Assembly (NCBI GenBank): GCA_013286835.1
Contig: JABDEZ010000005.1
Location: forward strand, 1-60,525
Length of the DNA stretch: 60,525 nt
Direction of reading: 5' to 3'
Source: Bacteroidota bacterium
Lineage (GTDB): Bacteria > Bacteroidota > Bacteroidia > Chitinophagales > Chitinophagaceae
Shown: in pieces, positions 20,062 to 28,946 of the stretch
Position numbering within the stretch: the first letter of the stretch is position 1
Layout of the letters: each line of letters begins with the position of its first letter
Position numbers and translations under genes: made by a program
Notes under the pieces: generated by a model
Database searches by the model: none
Told to the model about the DNA's origin: nothing
The model's input: only the letters and a program-made list of their open reading frames with translations

Positions 20062-20367
20062 CTATTCTTTCACAAGCTTTACCACCTGCGCACTGCCACT
20101 TTCACTCACCACTTTCACAAAATATATTCCCGCAGCAAAAATGTTCATATCAATAGTTGTTGTAGCAGATGCGCCAAAATTGTACTGGGCAGCTAACAAT
20201 GTTCTACCCATAATATCGCAGATGGTAATTGTTGTATTAGTCTTCAGGCTTGGGGCAGAAAGTCTAACTATACCAGTAGTAGGATTAGGATATACAGAAA
20301 CAGTTGAAGGCGCATTACTAATGCCCGGGGTCGCTAGTTTGTAAGGATGCGCTACTACAGCTGACAA
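20062..20367 (-). pseudogene. Orphan T9SS type A sorting domain fragment (truncated cargo protein)
   Basis: VSVYPNPTTGIVRLSAPSLKTNTTITICDIMGRTLL...FAAGIYFVKVVSESGSAQVVKLVKE; only a TTG start and an in-frame TAA 9 nt upstream. Confidence 0.65.
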
Positions 20368-20389
20368 TATAGATTATATACCCCTCTCG

Positions 20390-20458
20390 TACTCGTTTAT
20401 AACGAGTATGCCCCGGTTTGGCGTTTGCAACGCCTGTGAAACATTCCACACCGTGGAA
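20390..20458. repeat. Cluster of three perfect short palindromes (REP-like)
   Basis: TACTCGTT-tat-AACGAGTA (20390-20408), GGCGTT-tgc-AACGCC (20420-20434), TTCCAC-acc-GTGGAA (20444-20458). Confidence 0.65.
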
Positions 20459-20591
20459 CGGTGCATATCTTCTTTACTAAAATACCGATTACCCATGGTA
20501 CCTTGCACTCGCATATATAACCTGTAAACCCTCGCGTCAGCAGGGCACAGTATAAAATATTCGCTCAGTTCTTAAAAATCGCTAACTAAAT

Positions 20592-20730
20592 AAATGTCTC
20601 TTAACAGACATTTTAAGACATTTTTAAATGTGCTTGTAAAATTTAATATAAGCTACTACAGCATGTTTCAGGCTGTATCCCAATCCAAAATGTCCGTTTC
20701 ACGAACCTTTTTTGCAACAGACATTTTACA
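20592..20730 (-). repeat. Copy A of the AAAATGTC/GACATTTT palindromic repeat family (inverted orientation)
   Basis: Reverse complement reads tgtaaaatgtctgttgc...gaaacggacattttgg...aatgtcttaaaatgtctgttaagagacattt, same motif pair as copies C and D. Confidence 0.7.
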
Positions 20731-20981
20731 AGCTCCTCTCCTTTTTTCAAGGAGGAGTGGCCAACGGCCGGGGTGGTTACAATTGCAAAGTCTTGAAAAT
20801 GAAGGGGGCTATATTTCACAATTCAAATCGGACAGCATCGGACAGGATAAGACAGCTAAAAAAAATGCATATTATCTGCCATAAAGCATTTCAGTCACAA
20901 GAATCAAGCAGCCTGTCCGGTTTTCGTTTTAAATCGGACAGGACATCTGCCTTTTTTCAGCTGTTGAAAAAGGATAAAAAA

Positions 20982-21407
20982 CTAAAACAGCTCCTTGCGA
21001 TGCTCATGCACCCAGCCGTTTATGTATTCAGCTATGTCTGCGGTAGGTGAGCTGGGGCCAAATAGCTTACCGGTCCCCATAGTGTTCAGTTGCTCCATAT
21101 CCTCTTCTGGTATGATGCCACCACCCGTAAGCAGCACATTATCCAGTCCCTTTTCCTTCATCAGGTTTATGATCTTGGGGAACACGGTCATATGGGCGCC
21201 GCTGAGTATGCTTATGCCAATAGCGTCAGCATCTTCTTGCAGGGCAGTTGCTACCACCATTTCAGGGGTCTGGCGCAGGCCGGTATATATTACCTCCATC
21301 CCGGCATCGCGCAAGGCGGTGGCTATAACTTTGGCACCCCTGTCGTGGCCATCCAGTCCCACCTTGGCTACCACTACCCTTATTGGCCTTTGTGCATTAT
21401 CACTCAT
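20982..21407 (-). CDS. Stand-alone cobalamin B12-binding domain protein (methylmalonyl-CoA mutase C-terminal-domain type)
   Basis: [43 protein letters not shown] (DxHxxG), ...[19 protein letters not shown]. Confidence 0.93.
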   Translation of the reverse strand: MSDNAQRPIRVVVAKVGLDGHDRGAKVIATALRDAGMEVIYTGLRQTPEMVVATALQEDADAIGISILSGAHMTVFPKIINLMKEKGLDNVLLTGGGIIPEEDMEQLNTMGTGKLFGPSSPTADIAEYINGWVHEHRKELF

Positions 21408-21528
21408 AGCTTTTTAGAAAATATATATACTGTCACCATTAAGGTGGGCAACAAAAGTAAGAATTTATAGTGCTTCATACTAAAACCTTTTATATTTAGG
21501 TTATAGTTCGTTATAAAACCTTTAACCT

Positions 21529-22245
21529 ATGAAAAAATATATCCTTTTATGCAGCGCAGTATTATTTACCCTGCAGGCCACCGCTCAGAATGGCTTCTTT
21601 TTACAACCCATAGCATCAACAGGGTTTAGCAAAACAGTGGTACATAATTTTGGCGGTCAACCCGATTACAAAAATGTTACAAGTACTAACTTTTCCTTTG
21701 GCATAGGTTACAAACTTAATAAATGGCGCTTTGCCACAGGCATAAGTTACCTACGCACAGGCAACAGTATAGACCTGACATTTGCAACATTTGACCCCCT
21801 TACAGGAACGCTAACTGGCATTCAACATCGAACGCAATGCTATTATTTCCATCACCTGGTTGTTCCTGTTACCGCAGGCTATCAGTTAAATTTGTCCCGC
21901 AAGTTGAGCCTGGTGCCAACGCTGGGGGCAGAATTATCCTATAATATAGATGAAAAAGAAACGCTCACTGGTTATCCCGATAGAACAATGTCCAATGAAT
22001 CATTTAACAACAATTACCACAGGGTAAGTCTGTGGGCCACAGCTAATGTTCATTTGGAGTATGCCGTGGGTAAAACGCTATCAATTTTTGCCGGCCCGTC
22101 TGCCCATGTAATGTTAAGTAATATGTACAAAGTACCTGCTGGTGCCCCGTACAATGCTACCCAGCATAATAATGCTTACCTGTTTGATGCCGGGGTACTA
22201 TGGTTTTTCCACAAAAAAGTAAAGACTGAAACTAAGGTTCAGTAA
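21529..22245 (+). CDS. Outer membrane beta-barrel protein
   Basis: Signal peptide MKKYILLCSAVLFTLQATAQ; barrel-like strands. Confidence 0.75.
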   Translation: MKKYILLCSAVLFTLQATAQNGFFLQPIASTGFSKTVVHNFGGQPDYKNVTSTNFSFGIGYKLNKWRFATGISYLRTGNSIDLTFATFDPLTGTLTGIQHRTQCYYFHHLVVPVTAGYQLNLSRKLSLVPTLGAELSYNIDEKETLTGYPDRTMSNESFNNNYHRVSLWATANVHLEYAVGKTLSIFAGPSAHVMLSNMYKVPAGAPYNATQHNNAYLFDAGVLWFFHKKVKTETKVQ

Positions 22246-22308
22246 TTTAAATACAGTTTCATCCTTTGTAATCAACCTTTTAGCCCAAAAGCCTAACTTT
22301 GCCCCGTA

Positions 22309-23988
22309 ATGAGCGAAGAAAGATCACTAAACTTTTTAGAAGAAATAATTGAGGCTGATATTGCCGCTGGCAAGAATGATGGACATGTGCAAACACGTTT
22401 CCCACCTGAGCCTAACGGGTATCTGCATATAGGCCATGCATCGTCTATTGTGCTCAACTTTGGGTTGGCACAAAAGTACCATGGTAAGTGCAACCTCCGT
22501 TTCGATGATACAAACCCTGCAACAGAAGAAACAGAGTATGTAGAAAGCATAAAGAACGATATAAAATGGCTGCTGCAAGGCACCGGAATGAAATGGGCCA
22601 ACGAGCTTTATGCATCTGACTATTTTGAACAGATATACACATTTGCAACAGACCTCATCATGAAGGGCTTGGCTTATGTAGATGACAGCAGTGCAGAAGA
22701 AATTGCTGCTACCAAAGGGTCAACCACTGCACCTGGTACCAATAGCCCATACCGCGACAGGAGCATTGAAGAGAACCTGCAATTGTTTGCAGCTATGCGT
22801 GCCGGTAAGTATGCCGATGGTGAAAAAGTGCTGCGTGCTAAAATAGATATGGGTCATCCCAATCTACTACTACGCGATCCTGTTATATACCGCATTAAAC
22901 ATGCACATCATCACCGCACCGGCAATGCTTGGTGTATATACCCCATGTACGACTTTGCACATGGCCAAAGCGATAGCATAGAGCATATTACGCACTCTAT
23001 TTGTACACTGGAGTTTATACACCACAGGCCTTTGTACAATTGGTTTATAGAGCAGCTGGGTATCTTCCCAAGCCATCAGTACGAGTTTGCACGTCGCAAC
23101 TTGTCCTACACGGTAATGAGCAAGCGCAAACTGCTGCAGCTGGTAAACGAAAACTACGTAACAGGCTGGGATGATCCACGTATGCCTACCATAAGCGGTA
23201 TGCGCCGCCGTGGTTATACACCTGAAGCACTGCGCCAGTTTTGTGACACAATAGGTGTTGCCCGCCGCGAGAATGTGGTGGACCTTAGCCTGCTGGAATT
23301 TTGTGTGCGCGAACACCTCAACAAAAGCAGCGACCGCGTAATGGCGGTGCTTGATCCTGTGAAGCTCGTTATCACCAACTACCCTGAAGGTCAGGAAGAT
23401 TTGTTTGATGTGGAGAACAATCCAGAAGACGGTACTGGCAGTACCCGCAAGGTGCCGTTCAGCAGGGAAGTATGGATAGAGAACGAGGACTTTATGGAAG
23501 TGGCGCCCAAGAAATTCTTCCGCCTGGCACCTGGACAAATGGTGCGTTTGAAGGGTGCCTACATCATCAAATGCGATGACTTTAAGAAAGATGAGAACGG
23601 CAAAATAACAGAGATCTACTGCAGTTACCTGCCCGAAAGCAAGAGCGGTAAGGATACCAGCGGCCTGCATGTAAAAGGCACCATACACTGGGTAAGCGTA
23701 CAGCATGCACACACTGCCGAGGTAAGGATGTACGACAGGTTGTTCAGCGTAGAAGACCCCGCAACTGCTGAAGGCGACTTCAAAGACCATATCAATCCAA
23801 ATTCGATAGAAGTTTTACCGGCTGCATACATTGAGCCTTCATTGGCTACTGCAGAGGCCGGCAAACAATTCCAGTTCCTGCGCAAAGGTTACTTCTGTGT
23901 AGATAAGGATAGCCAACCGGGCAAGCTTGTGTTCAACCGCACTGTTACACTTAAAGATGCCTGGGTGAAGGAAATGAAGAAGGCATAA
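22309..23988 (+). CDS. glnS: Glutamine--tRNA ligase
   Basis: [42 protein letters not shown]; 559 aa. Confidence 0.96.
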   Translation: MSEERSLNFLEEIIEADIAAGKNDGHVQTRFPPEPNGYLHIGHASSIVLNFGLAQKYHGKCNLRFDDTNPATEETEYVESIKNDIKWLLQGTGMKWANELYASDYFEQIYTFATDLIMKGLAYVDDSSAEEIAATKGSTTAPGTNSPYRDRSIEENLQLFAAMRAGKYADGEKVLRAKIDMGHPNLLLRDPVIYRIKHAHHHRTGNAWCIYPMYDFAHGQSDSIEHITHSICTLEFIHHRPLYNWFIEQLGIFPSHQYEFARRNLSYTVMSKRKLLQLVNENYVTGWDDPRMPTISGMRRRGYTPEALRQFCDTIGVARRENVVDLSLLEFCVREHLNKSSDRVMAVLDPVKLVITNYPEGQEDLFDVENNPEDGTGSTRKVPFSREVWIENEDFMEVAPKKFFRLAPGQMVRLKGAYIIKCDDFKKDENGKITEIYCSYLPESKSGKDTSGLHVKGTIHWVSVQHAHTAEVRMYDRLFSVEDPATAEGDFKDHINPNSIEVLPAAYIEPSLATAEAGKQFQFLRKGYFCVDKDSQPGKLVFNRTVTLKDAWVKEMKKA

Positions 23989-24013
23989 AAGAACATACTA
24001 ACAACCACCGCAA

Positions 24014-25243
24014 ATGGCATACGAAGCATTAGTGATACTGGTATGTATTTGCGGTGTTTTTTCATACATCAATGTGCGGTTTTTAAAACTGCCTCCAACT
24101 ATTGGGGTCATGTTGCTTTCGCTGGTGCTGTCGTTATTGGTTTTGGCAGCGGGTAGCTCATTTCCATGGTTCTCTAATTTTATTGTAACACTTATTGGCG
24201 GCATAGACTTTGGAAAGCTGCTGATGAAGGTGATGCTGGGGTTTCTGCTATTTGCCGGGGCCATACATATAGATGCCACCGCATTGCGCAAGCAAATGTT
24301 ATCCGTCATTGCCTTATCTACTATAGGTACGGTGCTATCTACAGCCATCATTGCAGTTTCACTGTTCTACATGCTCCCGCTGTTCCACCTGCAGATACCA
24401 CTCATTTACTGCTTGCTGTTTGCTGCGCTCATATCCCCTACTGATCCCGTAGCGGTTTTGGCTATACTGAAAAAAGCAAAATTGCCGCAGTCGCTGGAGC
24501 TTAAGATTGCCGGAGAATCTTTGTTTAATGATGGTGTGGCTGTGGTCATATTTGTAAGTCTTTTAGAGATCTCGCAGATCGGTTACGACAAGTTGAGCGC
24601 AGGCACCATCGCACTTTCATTTTTGCGAGAGGCTGGTGGTGGCCTGTTATATGGCGCCTTTCTGGGCTACCTGGGTTACTGGGCCATACGCACTATTGAT
24701 AATTACCAGGTAGAAGTGCTTATTACCATAGGGACTGTAATGGGTGGCTACTTTATTGCTGATCTTATTCATGTATCGGGCCCGCTGGCCATGGTAGTGG
24801 CAGGTATCATTTTAGGGAATAAAGCCCGTAAATCGGGTATGTCTGACATATCGATGGATTACACTGGAAAATTTTGGGAACTGATGGATGAGATACTCAA
24901 TGCTATACTATTCCTACTGGTAGGGTTTGAAATGCTGGTGATTAAAATGGATGGCCCATTACTTTTAGCTGGTTGTGCAGTTATAGTTATTGCGCTGCTG
25001 GCGCGCTGGCTATCAGTAGCGCTGCCCATATCGATACTAAGCCTGGGTATGAAGTTTGAAAAGAATGTTATAGGCATACTTACCTGGGGTGGTTTGCGCG
25101 GTGGGTTGTCAATTGCACTGGCACTCTCACTACCACAAAATGCATGGCACGACCCTTTGCTGGCAATAACCTATATTGTCGTAGTATTTTCTATCGCAGT
25201 ACAAGGGTTTAGCCTGATAAAGTTTAGCCACAAGTTATTGTAG
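24014..25243 (+). CDS. Cation:proton antiporter (CPA1 Na+/H+ type)
   Basis: ISPTDPVAVLAILKKAKLPQSLELKIAGESLFNDGVAVVIF; ILTWGGLRGGLSIALALSLP. Confidence 0.94.
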   Translation: MAYEALVILVCICGVFSYINVRFLKLPPTIGVMLLSLVLSLLVLAAGSSFPWFSNFIVTLIGGIDFGKLLMKVMLGFLLFAGAIHIDATALRKQMLSVIALSTIGTVLSTAIIAVSLFYMLPLFHLQIPLIYCLLFAALISPTDPVAVLAILKKAKLPQSLELKIAGESLFNDGVAVVIFVSLLEISQIGYDKLSAGTIALSFLREAGGGLLYGAFLGYLGYWAIRTIDNYQVEVLITIGTVMGGYFIADLIHVSGPLAMVVAGIILGNKARKSGMSDISMDYTGKFWELMDEILNAILFLLVGFEMLVIKMDGPLLLAGCAVIVIALLARWLSVALPISILSLGMKFEKNVIGILTWGGLRGGLSIALALSLPQNAWHDPLLAITYIVVVFSIAVQGFSLIKFSHKLL

Positions 25244-25264
25244 TCACCTTACCAGCCTATAGTT

Positions 25265-26560
25265 CTACCAATGTGCAAAGTCCGCATCAAAGTTCTTCAT
25301 GCGCTCTGATGGTGGGTTGAAGTAGCCGAACTTGAGCGCGGGAAATTCTTCGCGTATCAGCTCCAGCAACTGGCCTACACCCATGCATTCACCGGTATCG
25401 GTAATGCCCATTTTACCCAGGTACCAATCGGGGTCTATATTGAAATTGCGCCACTGTATCATTTTAAGGTTTGTGGTCTTTATCAGCTCACGCAAGGCCT
25501 CGTATTCGGCAATGCTATCTGTCATACCCGGGAATACAAAGTAGTTGATAGATGACCAGCCATTGTAACGATCTACCACCCGCAGACTTTCAACTATATC
25601 TTCAAACCGGTAGTTGTTGGGCTGGTAGTACTTGGTATAAATATCGGCACGGGCGCTGTTGGTACTTACCCTTATACTGTTCAGGCCAGCCTTCATCAGT
25701 TCTTCTACAGCGGCAGGTTTGCTGCCGTTGGTATTGATGTTGATGCTGCCTTTGCTGGTATGCTTGCGTATTTCTATGATAGATTTCTTAATGGTTTCCC
25801 ACATCAGCAGTGGCTCACCCTCGCAACCCTGCCCAAAACTAATGATGGGGTATGGAGCAGTTTCAAGGTGCGGTACTGTAAATTCAACTATTTCTTCAGC
25901 AGTTGGTTTAAACTGCAAACGGTCTTGTGTAGATACAATGGTTTCTTCCTCGGGCTGGAAGGAAATACAACCAATACAATTGGCATTGCACGCCGGTGAA
26001 GAAGGTACAGGGCATTCCCAACGACCCATAAAGTAATTGCGGGCAGCCGGGCAATGATAAGTAAGTGCACAGTTATTTGCCAAGTGCTGCACCAGACGGT
26101 TTTGAGGATAGTGGGCCAGCATGTCTTTCACTCCTATCTGCACTTTGGCGTCATCAAAGCCAGCACTTTCCTGCCGTATATCTTGCTCTATTCGTACCGC
26201 GGGAACATAAAATTTATCGTTGAGCCAGCTTGCGGCAGTGTAGCAGAACAGGGGCAGTGTTGGTGCGTCAGCCTGGGTTTCATAAGCAGCTATATACAGG
26301 CCGGTATGTGCCGGTGGTATAAAGGCAGCTACTGCCCAGCCTTTTTCGCACAGGCGCATCCCGCCTGTTTCTATATCTATACCTATGCCTTTGCGACCGG
26401 GCAGCTCGTAAAGGGAGCCGCCTTCCGGTAATTCTATCCATTCGTCTTCGGGGACAGGTACTGCGTCCCAACCCATCCTGCCCACGGCATATAGCGTGGT
26501 ATCCTCAAAAATATTACCGTCCCCGTCAGAGTATAGTATGTATGGCGAAGTATCTAACAT
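25265..26560 (-). CDS. Radical SAM protein
   Basis: CNANCIGC (CxxxCxxC); FGQGCEGEPLL; NTNGSKPAAVEELMKAGLNSIRVSTNSA. Confidence 0.88.
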   Translation of the reverse strand: MLDTSPYILYSDGDGNIFEDTTLYAVGRMGWDAVPVPEDEWIELPEGGSLYELPGRKGIGIDIETGGMRLCEKGWAVAAFIPPAHTGLYIAAYETQADAPTLPLFCYTAASWLNDKFYVPAVRIEQDIRQESAGFDDAKVQIGVKDMLAHYPQNRLVQHLANNCALTYHCPAARNYFMGRWECPVPSSPACNANCIGCISFQPEEETIVSTQDRLQFKPTAEEIVEFTVPHLETAPYPIISFGQGCEGEPLLMWETIKKSIIEIRKHTSKGSININTNGSKPAAVEELMKAGLNSIRVSTNSARADIYTKYYQPNNYRFEDIVESLRVVDRYNGWSSINYFVFPGMTDSIAEYEALRELIKTTNLKMIQWRNFNIDPDWYLGKMGITDTGECMGVGQLLELIREEFPALKFGYFNPPSERMKNFDADFAHW

Positions 26561-26615
26561 GGCTTAAAAATCAAAAAAATGCACAAATAATTTATCAACA
26601 CAAAGGGCAGCACGA

Positions 26616-27224
26616 CTACCAATCTTTTTCACGTTTATCAATATTAGCAGTTACATTATCGCTGCAGTAGTTTTCAAAAGCTTCTTTATCTACGCCAGCA
26701 GGTTCTACATGATACTGAAACAGCCTATTGTTGTGGCAGTCTATGGTGAGTATGCCATAACGCAGCAGTACCTGTTCTACCTCGTGCCAGTGTACCTGCC
26801 GCTTGCGCGAGGTAACCGGGAGTTTTATACCTTCTTTGCTTACCTGTATAGTAAGGTTTTTATAAGCGCCCCGTTCCCAATACAGGGCAAATAGCAGTGC
26901 AAGCGATAGGCTACCTGGTACAATAGTAGGCATCCATCTATGTTGCAACGACAGGTAGGCAGCAGCACTTAATAAAATAATCAGCTCAAACACCCTGAAT
27001 ATCCTGTTATTAATGCCTTGTGTGATCCATTTTATCTTAAAAAGTGAAATAAATAGAAGCACCAACCCTGCAATCATCATTATCAACCCCGCCCATTTTA
27101 CATCGGCATACAGCAGGTAAAAGAATGCCCCGATACCGGCTATTACGAAGGCACTGAGCAAGTGCAATCCTGTAACCTGGTGTGGTTTCACTTTTTCGTC
27201 CATTATGGGCAACTGAAATGTCAT
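26616..27224 (-). CDS. hypothetical membrane protein
   Basis: Several TM segments; start chosen at internal Met (MTFQLPIMDEK). Confidence 0.6.
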   Translation of the reverse strand: MTFQLPIMDEKVKPHQVTGLHLLSAFVIAGIGAFFYLLYADVKWAGLIMMIAGLVLLFISLFKIKWITQGINNRIFRVFELIILLSAAAYLSLQHRWMPTIVPGSLSLALLFALYWERGAYKNLTIQVSKEGIKLPVTSRKRQVHWHEVEQVLLRYGILTIDCHNNRLFQYHVEPAGVDKEAFENYCSDNVTANIDKREKDW

Positions 27225-27292
27225 AGCGTGCAAAGTTACAACAATGTGATAGAAATGCGGGATGTGACGGGTGCGAGCCATGTGCAACGATG

Positions 27293-27348
27293 TAAAATGT
27301 CTGTTTTCCCTTCAGAATGTCTTAAAATGTCCGTTGGGAGACATTTTG
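27293..27348 (+). repeat. Copy B (short) of the AAAATGTC/GACATTTT repeat family
   Basis: aaaatgtctgttttcccttcagaatgtcttaaaatgtccgttgggagacattttgg. Confidence 0.65.
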
Positions 27349-27548
27349 GTAATTGGCTGAAATGCGATACTGGTAAGGGTTTTATATGGAAATGTCTGTT
27401 TGGAGGTGGAGCAATTATTGTGAAGTTGTTTGTCTGAACTATGATTTTTATGGTTAAAGTGATTTTTGAGACTGTGGAGTGTGATACCACAAAAACCAGA
27501 GATCAGAGGGGGTGTACCGGGCTGGTACTAAAATGTCTTTTTTTTCCT

Positions 27549-27677
27549 CAGAATGTCTTAAAATGTCCGTTGGAGGACATTTTAAGTATTTGGTGAAAAC
27601 CTTTACTGGATTGCATTTCAATAATTGAGTACTCTAAAATGTCTGTTGTAATATTTAATACGGAACGGACATTTTGT
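27549..27677 (+). repeat. Copy C of the AAAATGTC/GACATTTT repeat family
   Basis: cagaatgtcttaaaatgtccgttggaggacattttaag...ggtgaaaacctttactggattgcatttcaat...aaaatgtctgttg...gaacggacattttgt; close match to copy D. Confidence 0.85.
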
Positions 27678-27709
27678 AGGAACGGAGATAATTATAGAAA
27701 AATATTTTT

Positions 27710-27946
27710 TCAAACTACTTTACCATCCAGGTACAACGTATCTGGATCAAAATCTATACTGTCATCCCATACCACCGTTCCGTTTAAGACTTTTGCTTTA
27801 CGGCAATATATTTCATCCTTTAAGGGGCTATAAACAGGGTATTGCAGATAGCTACTGAAATCAAATTCCTTTACCTCTTTATTAGCAAAAGTAAGGAGCA
27901 GCTTATAAGGCGTTTCGTATAACACATTTGTGATTCTAGGATTCAT
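27710..27946 (-). CDS. DUF2442 domain-containing protein
   Basis: MNPRITNVLYETPYKLLLTFANKEVKEFDFSSYLQYPVYSPLKD. Confidence 0.8.
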   Translation of the reverse strand: MNPRITNVLYETPYKLLLTFANKEVKEFDFSSYLQYPVYSPLKDEIYCRKAKVLNGTVVWDDSIDFDPDTLYLDGKVV

Positions 27947-27950
27947 AATT

Positions 27951-28220
27951 TCATTTTAATGGATCAATGGTAAAAACTTTGTTTCCTGAAACAGCCAATT
28001 GCCAGTTTGCCATTAAATCTTCATGATGGATTTCTATCCATGCCTGTACTAATTTTTCTTTATTTGAAGGCAATGAACCTTCAAGCAGTTTGCCATCTGG
28101 TAATTGATACACACCTTCCATTTCACCATATTTGACATGTATATGAGGCAAATTATGCTGCTTTGTATCTAAATAATACATCGCAATAATTAAGCCGTAA
28201 AACATTGATATAACTGGCAT
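27951..28220 (-). CDS. DUF4160 domain-containing protein
   Basis: MPVISMFYGLIIAMYYLDTKQHNLPHIHVKYGEMEGVYQLPDGKLLEGSLPSNKEKLVQAWIEIHHEDLMANW. Confidence 0.88.
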   Translation of the reverse strand: MPVISMFYGLIIAMYYLDTKQHNLPHIHVKYGEMEGVYQLPDGKLLEGSLPSNKEKLVQAWIEIHHEDLMANWQLAVSGNKVFTIDPLK

Positions 28221-28281
28221 AAAACAAATTTAAAGCAAATAAATGAAATTGCTACATCACTATAGTTGCTAAAGGGCTCAA

Positions 28282-28410
28282 CAGAATGTCTTAAAATGTC
28301 CATTGGCAGACATTTTAAATTTTTGGTGAAAACCTTTACTGGATTGCATTTCAATAGTTGAGCAATCTAAAATGTCTGTTGGAATATTTAAACGGGAACG
28401 GACATTTTGT
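28282..28410 (+). repeat. Copy D of the AAAATGTC/GACATTTT repeat family
   Basis: cagaatgtcttaaaatgtccattggcagacattttaaatttttggtgaaaacctttactggattgcatttcaatagttgag...gaacggacattttgt; close match to copy C about 733 bp upstream. Confidence 0.85.
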
Positions 28411-28724
28411 GTGTGTTGAATTGAGCTGCCTGGAAATACAACAACGGTGCAAGATACTATTGGTAGAAGTGGTTTACCAAAAGAAGATGTGCACAGTTCC
28501 ACGGATCGTAGTGTTCCACAAGATTGTTTTGCATTGGTGCTACAGACGCCGTCTGGTGCATCCCCTGCTCGGAGAAGTTTCACCCACAAATGTTCGGAAC
28601 CTATTTTCTCACAAAATCGGCCCTTCATTTCCTTACTTTCTTTTGCATGCCCAAAAGAAAGTAGGCCCTTTGGGCTCGAAAAAGGCAGTCGGCAGCTATG
28701 ACAGCTGCAGCCGACGAAGCTTTG

Positions 28725-28935
28725 TGCAGGCAGCAGTACTACTGTTCTTCCAAACTAAACGATTCTACCTCATAAGAATCCGTCCAAAAACCAACAAAAA
28801 CATCAAACTACAGGTTCCGAATATCGAACAGCTGAGGACAAACTTTAAGCTTCAGCCTTTCAAATTCCGGTCGGGAGACCGGCTACTTTGGGTAGGCACG
28901 AGTCATCCTATCGGAAGACTGCGTGCCAGTGGAAA
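28725..28935 (+). repeat. Direct repeat R1 (~210 bp, hairpin-rich)
   Basis: gcaggcagcagtactactgttct...aaattccggtcgggagaccggct...cacgagtcatcctatcggaagactgcgtg; second copy at 32188-32396. Confidence 0.8.
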
Positions 28936-28946
28936 GGACGTATTCT

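Noticed and set aside
22870-23790. 306 aa minus-strand ORF
   Set aside because: Antisense to glnS, which has clear class I synthetase motifs.
27293-28410. Possible CRISPR array because of repeated ~24-30 bp units
   Set aside because: Units are irregularly spaced, internally palindromic, with partly conserved intervening sequence, and no cas genes are nearby.
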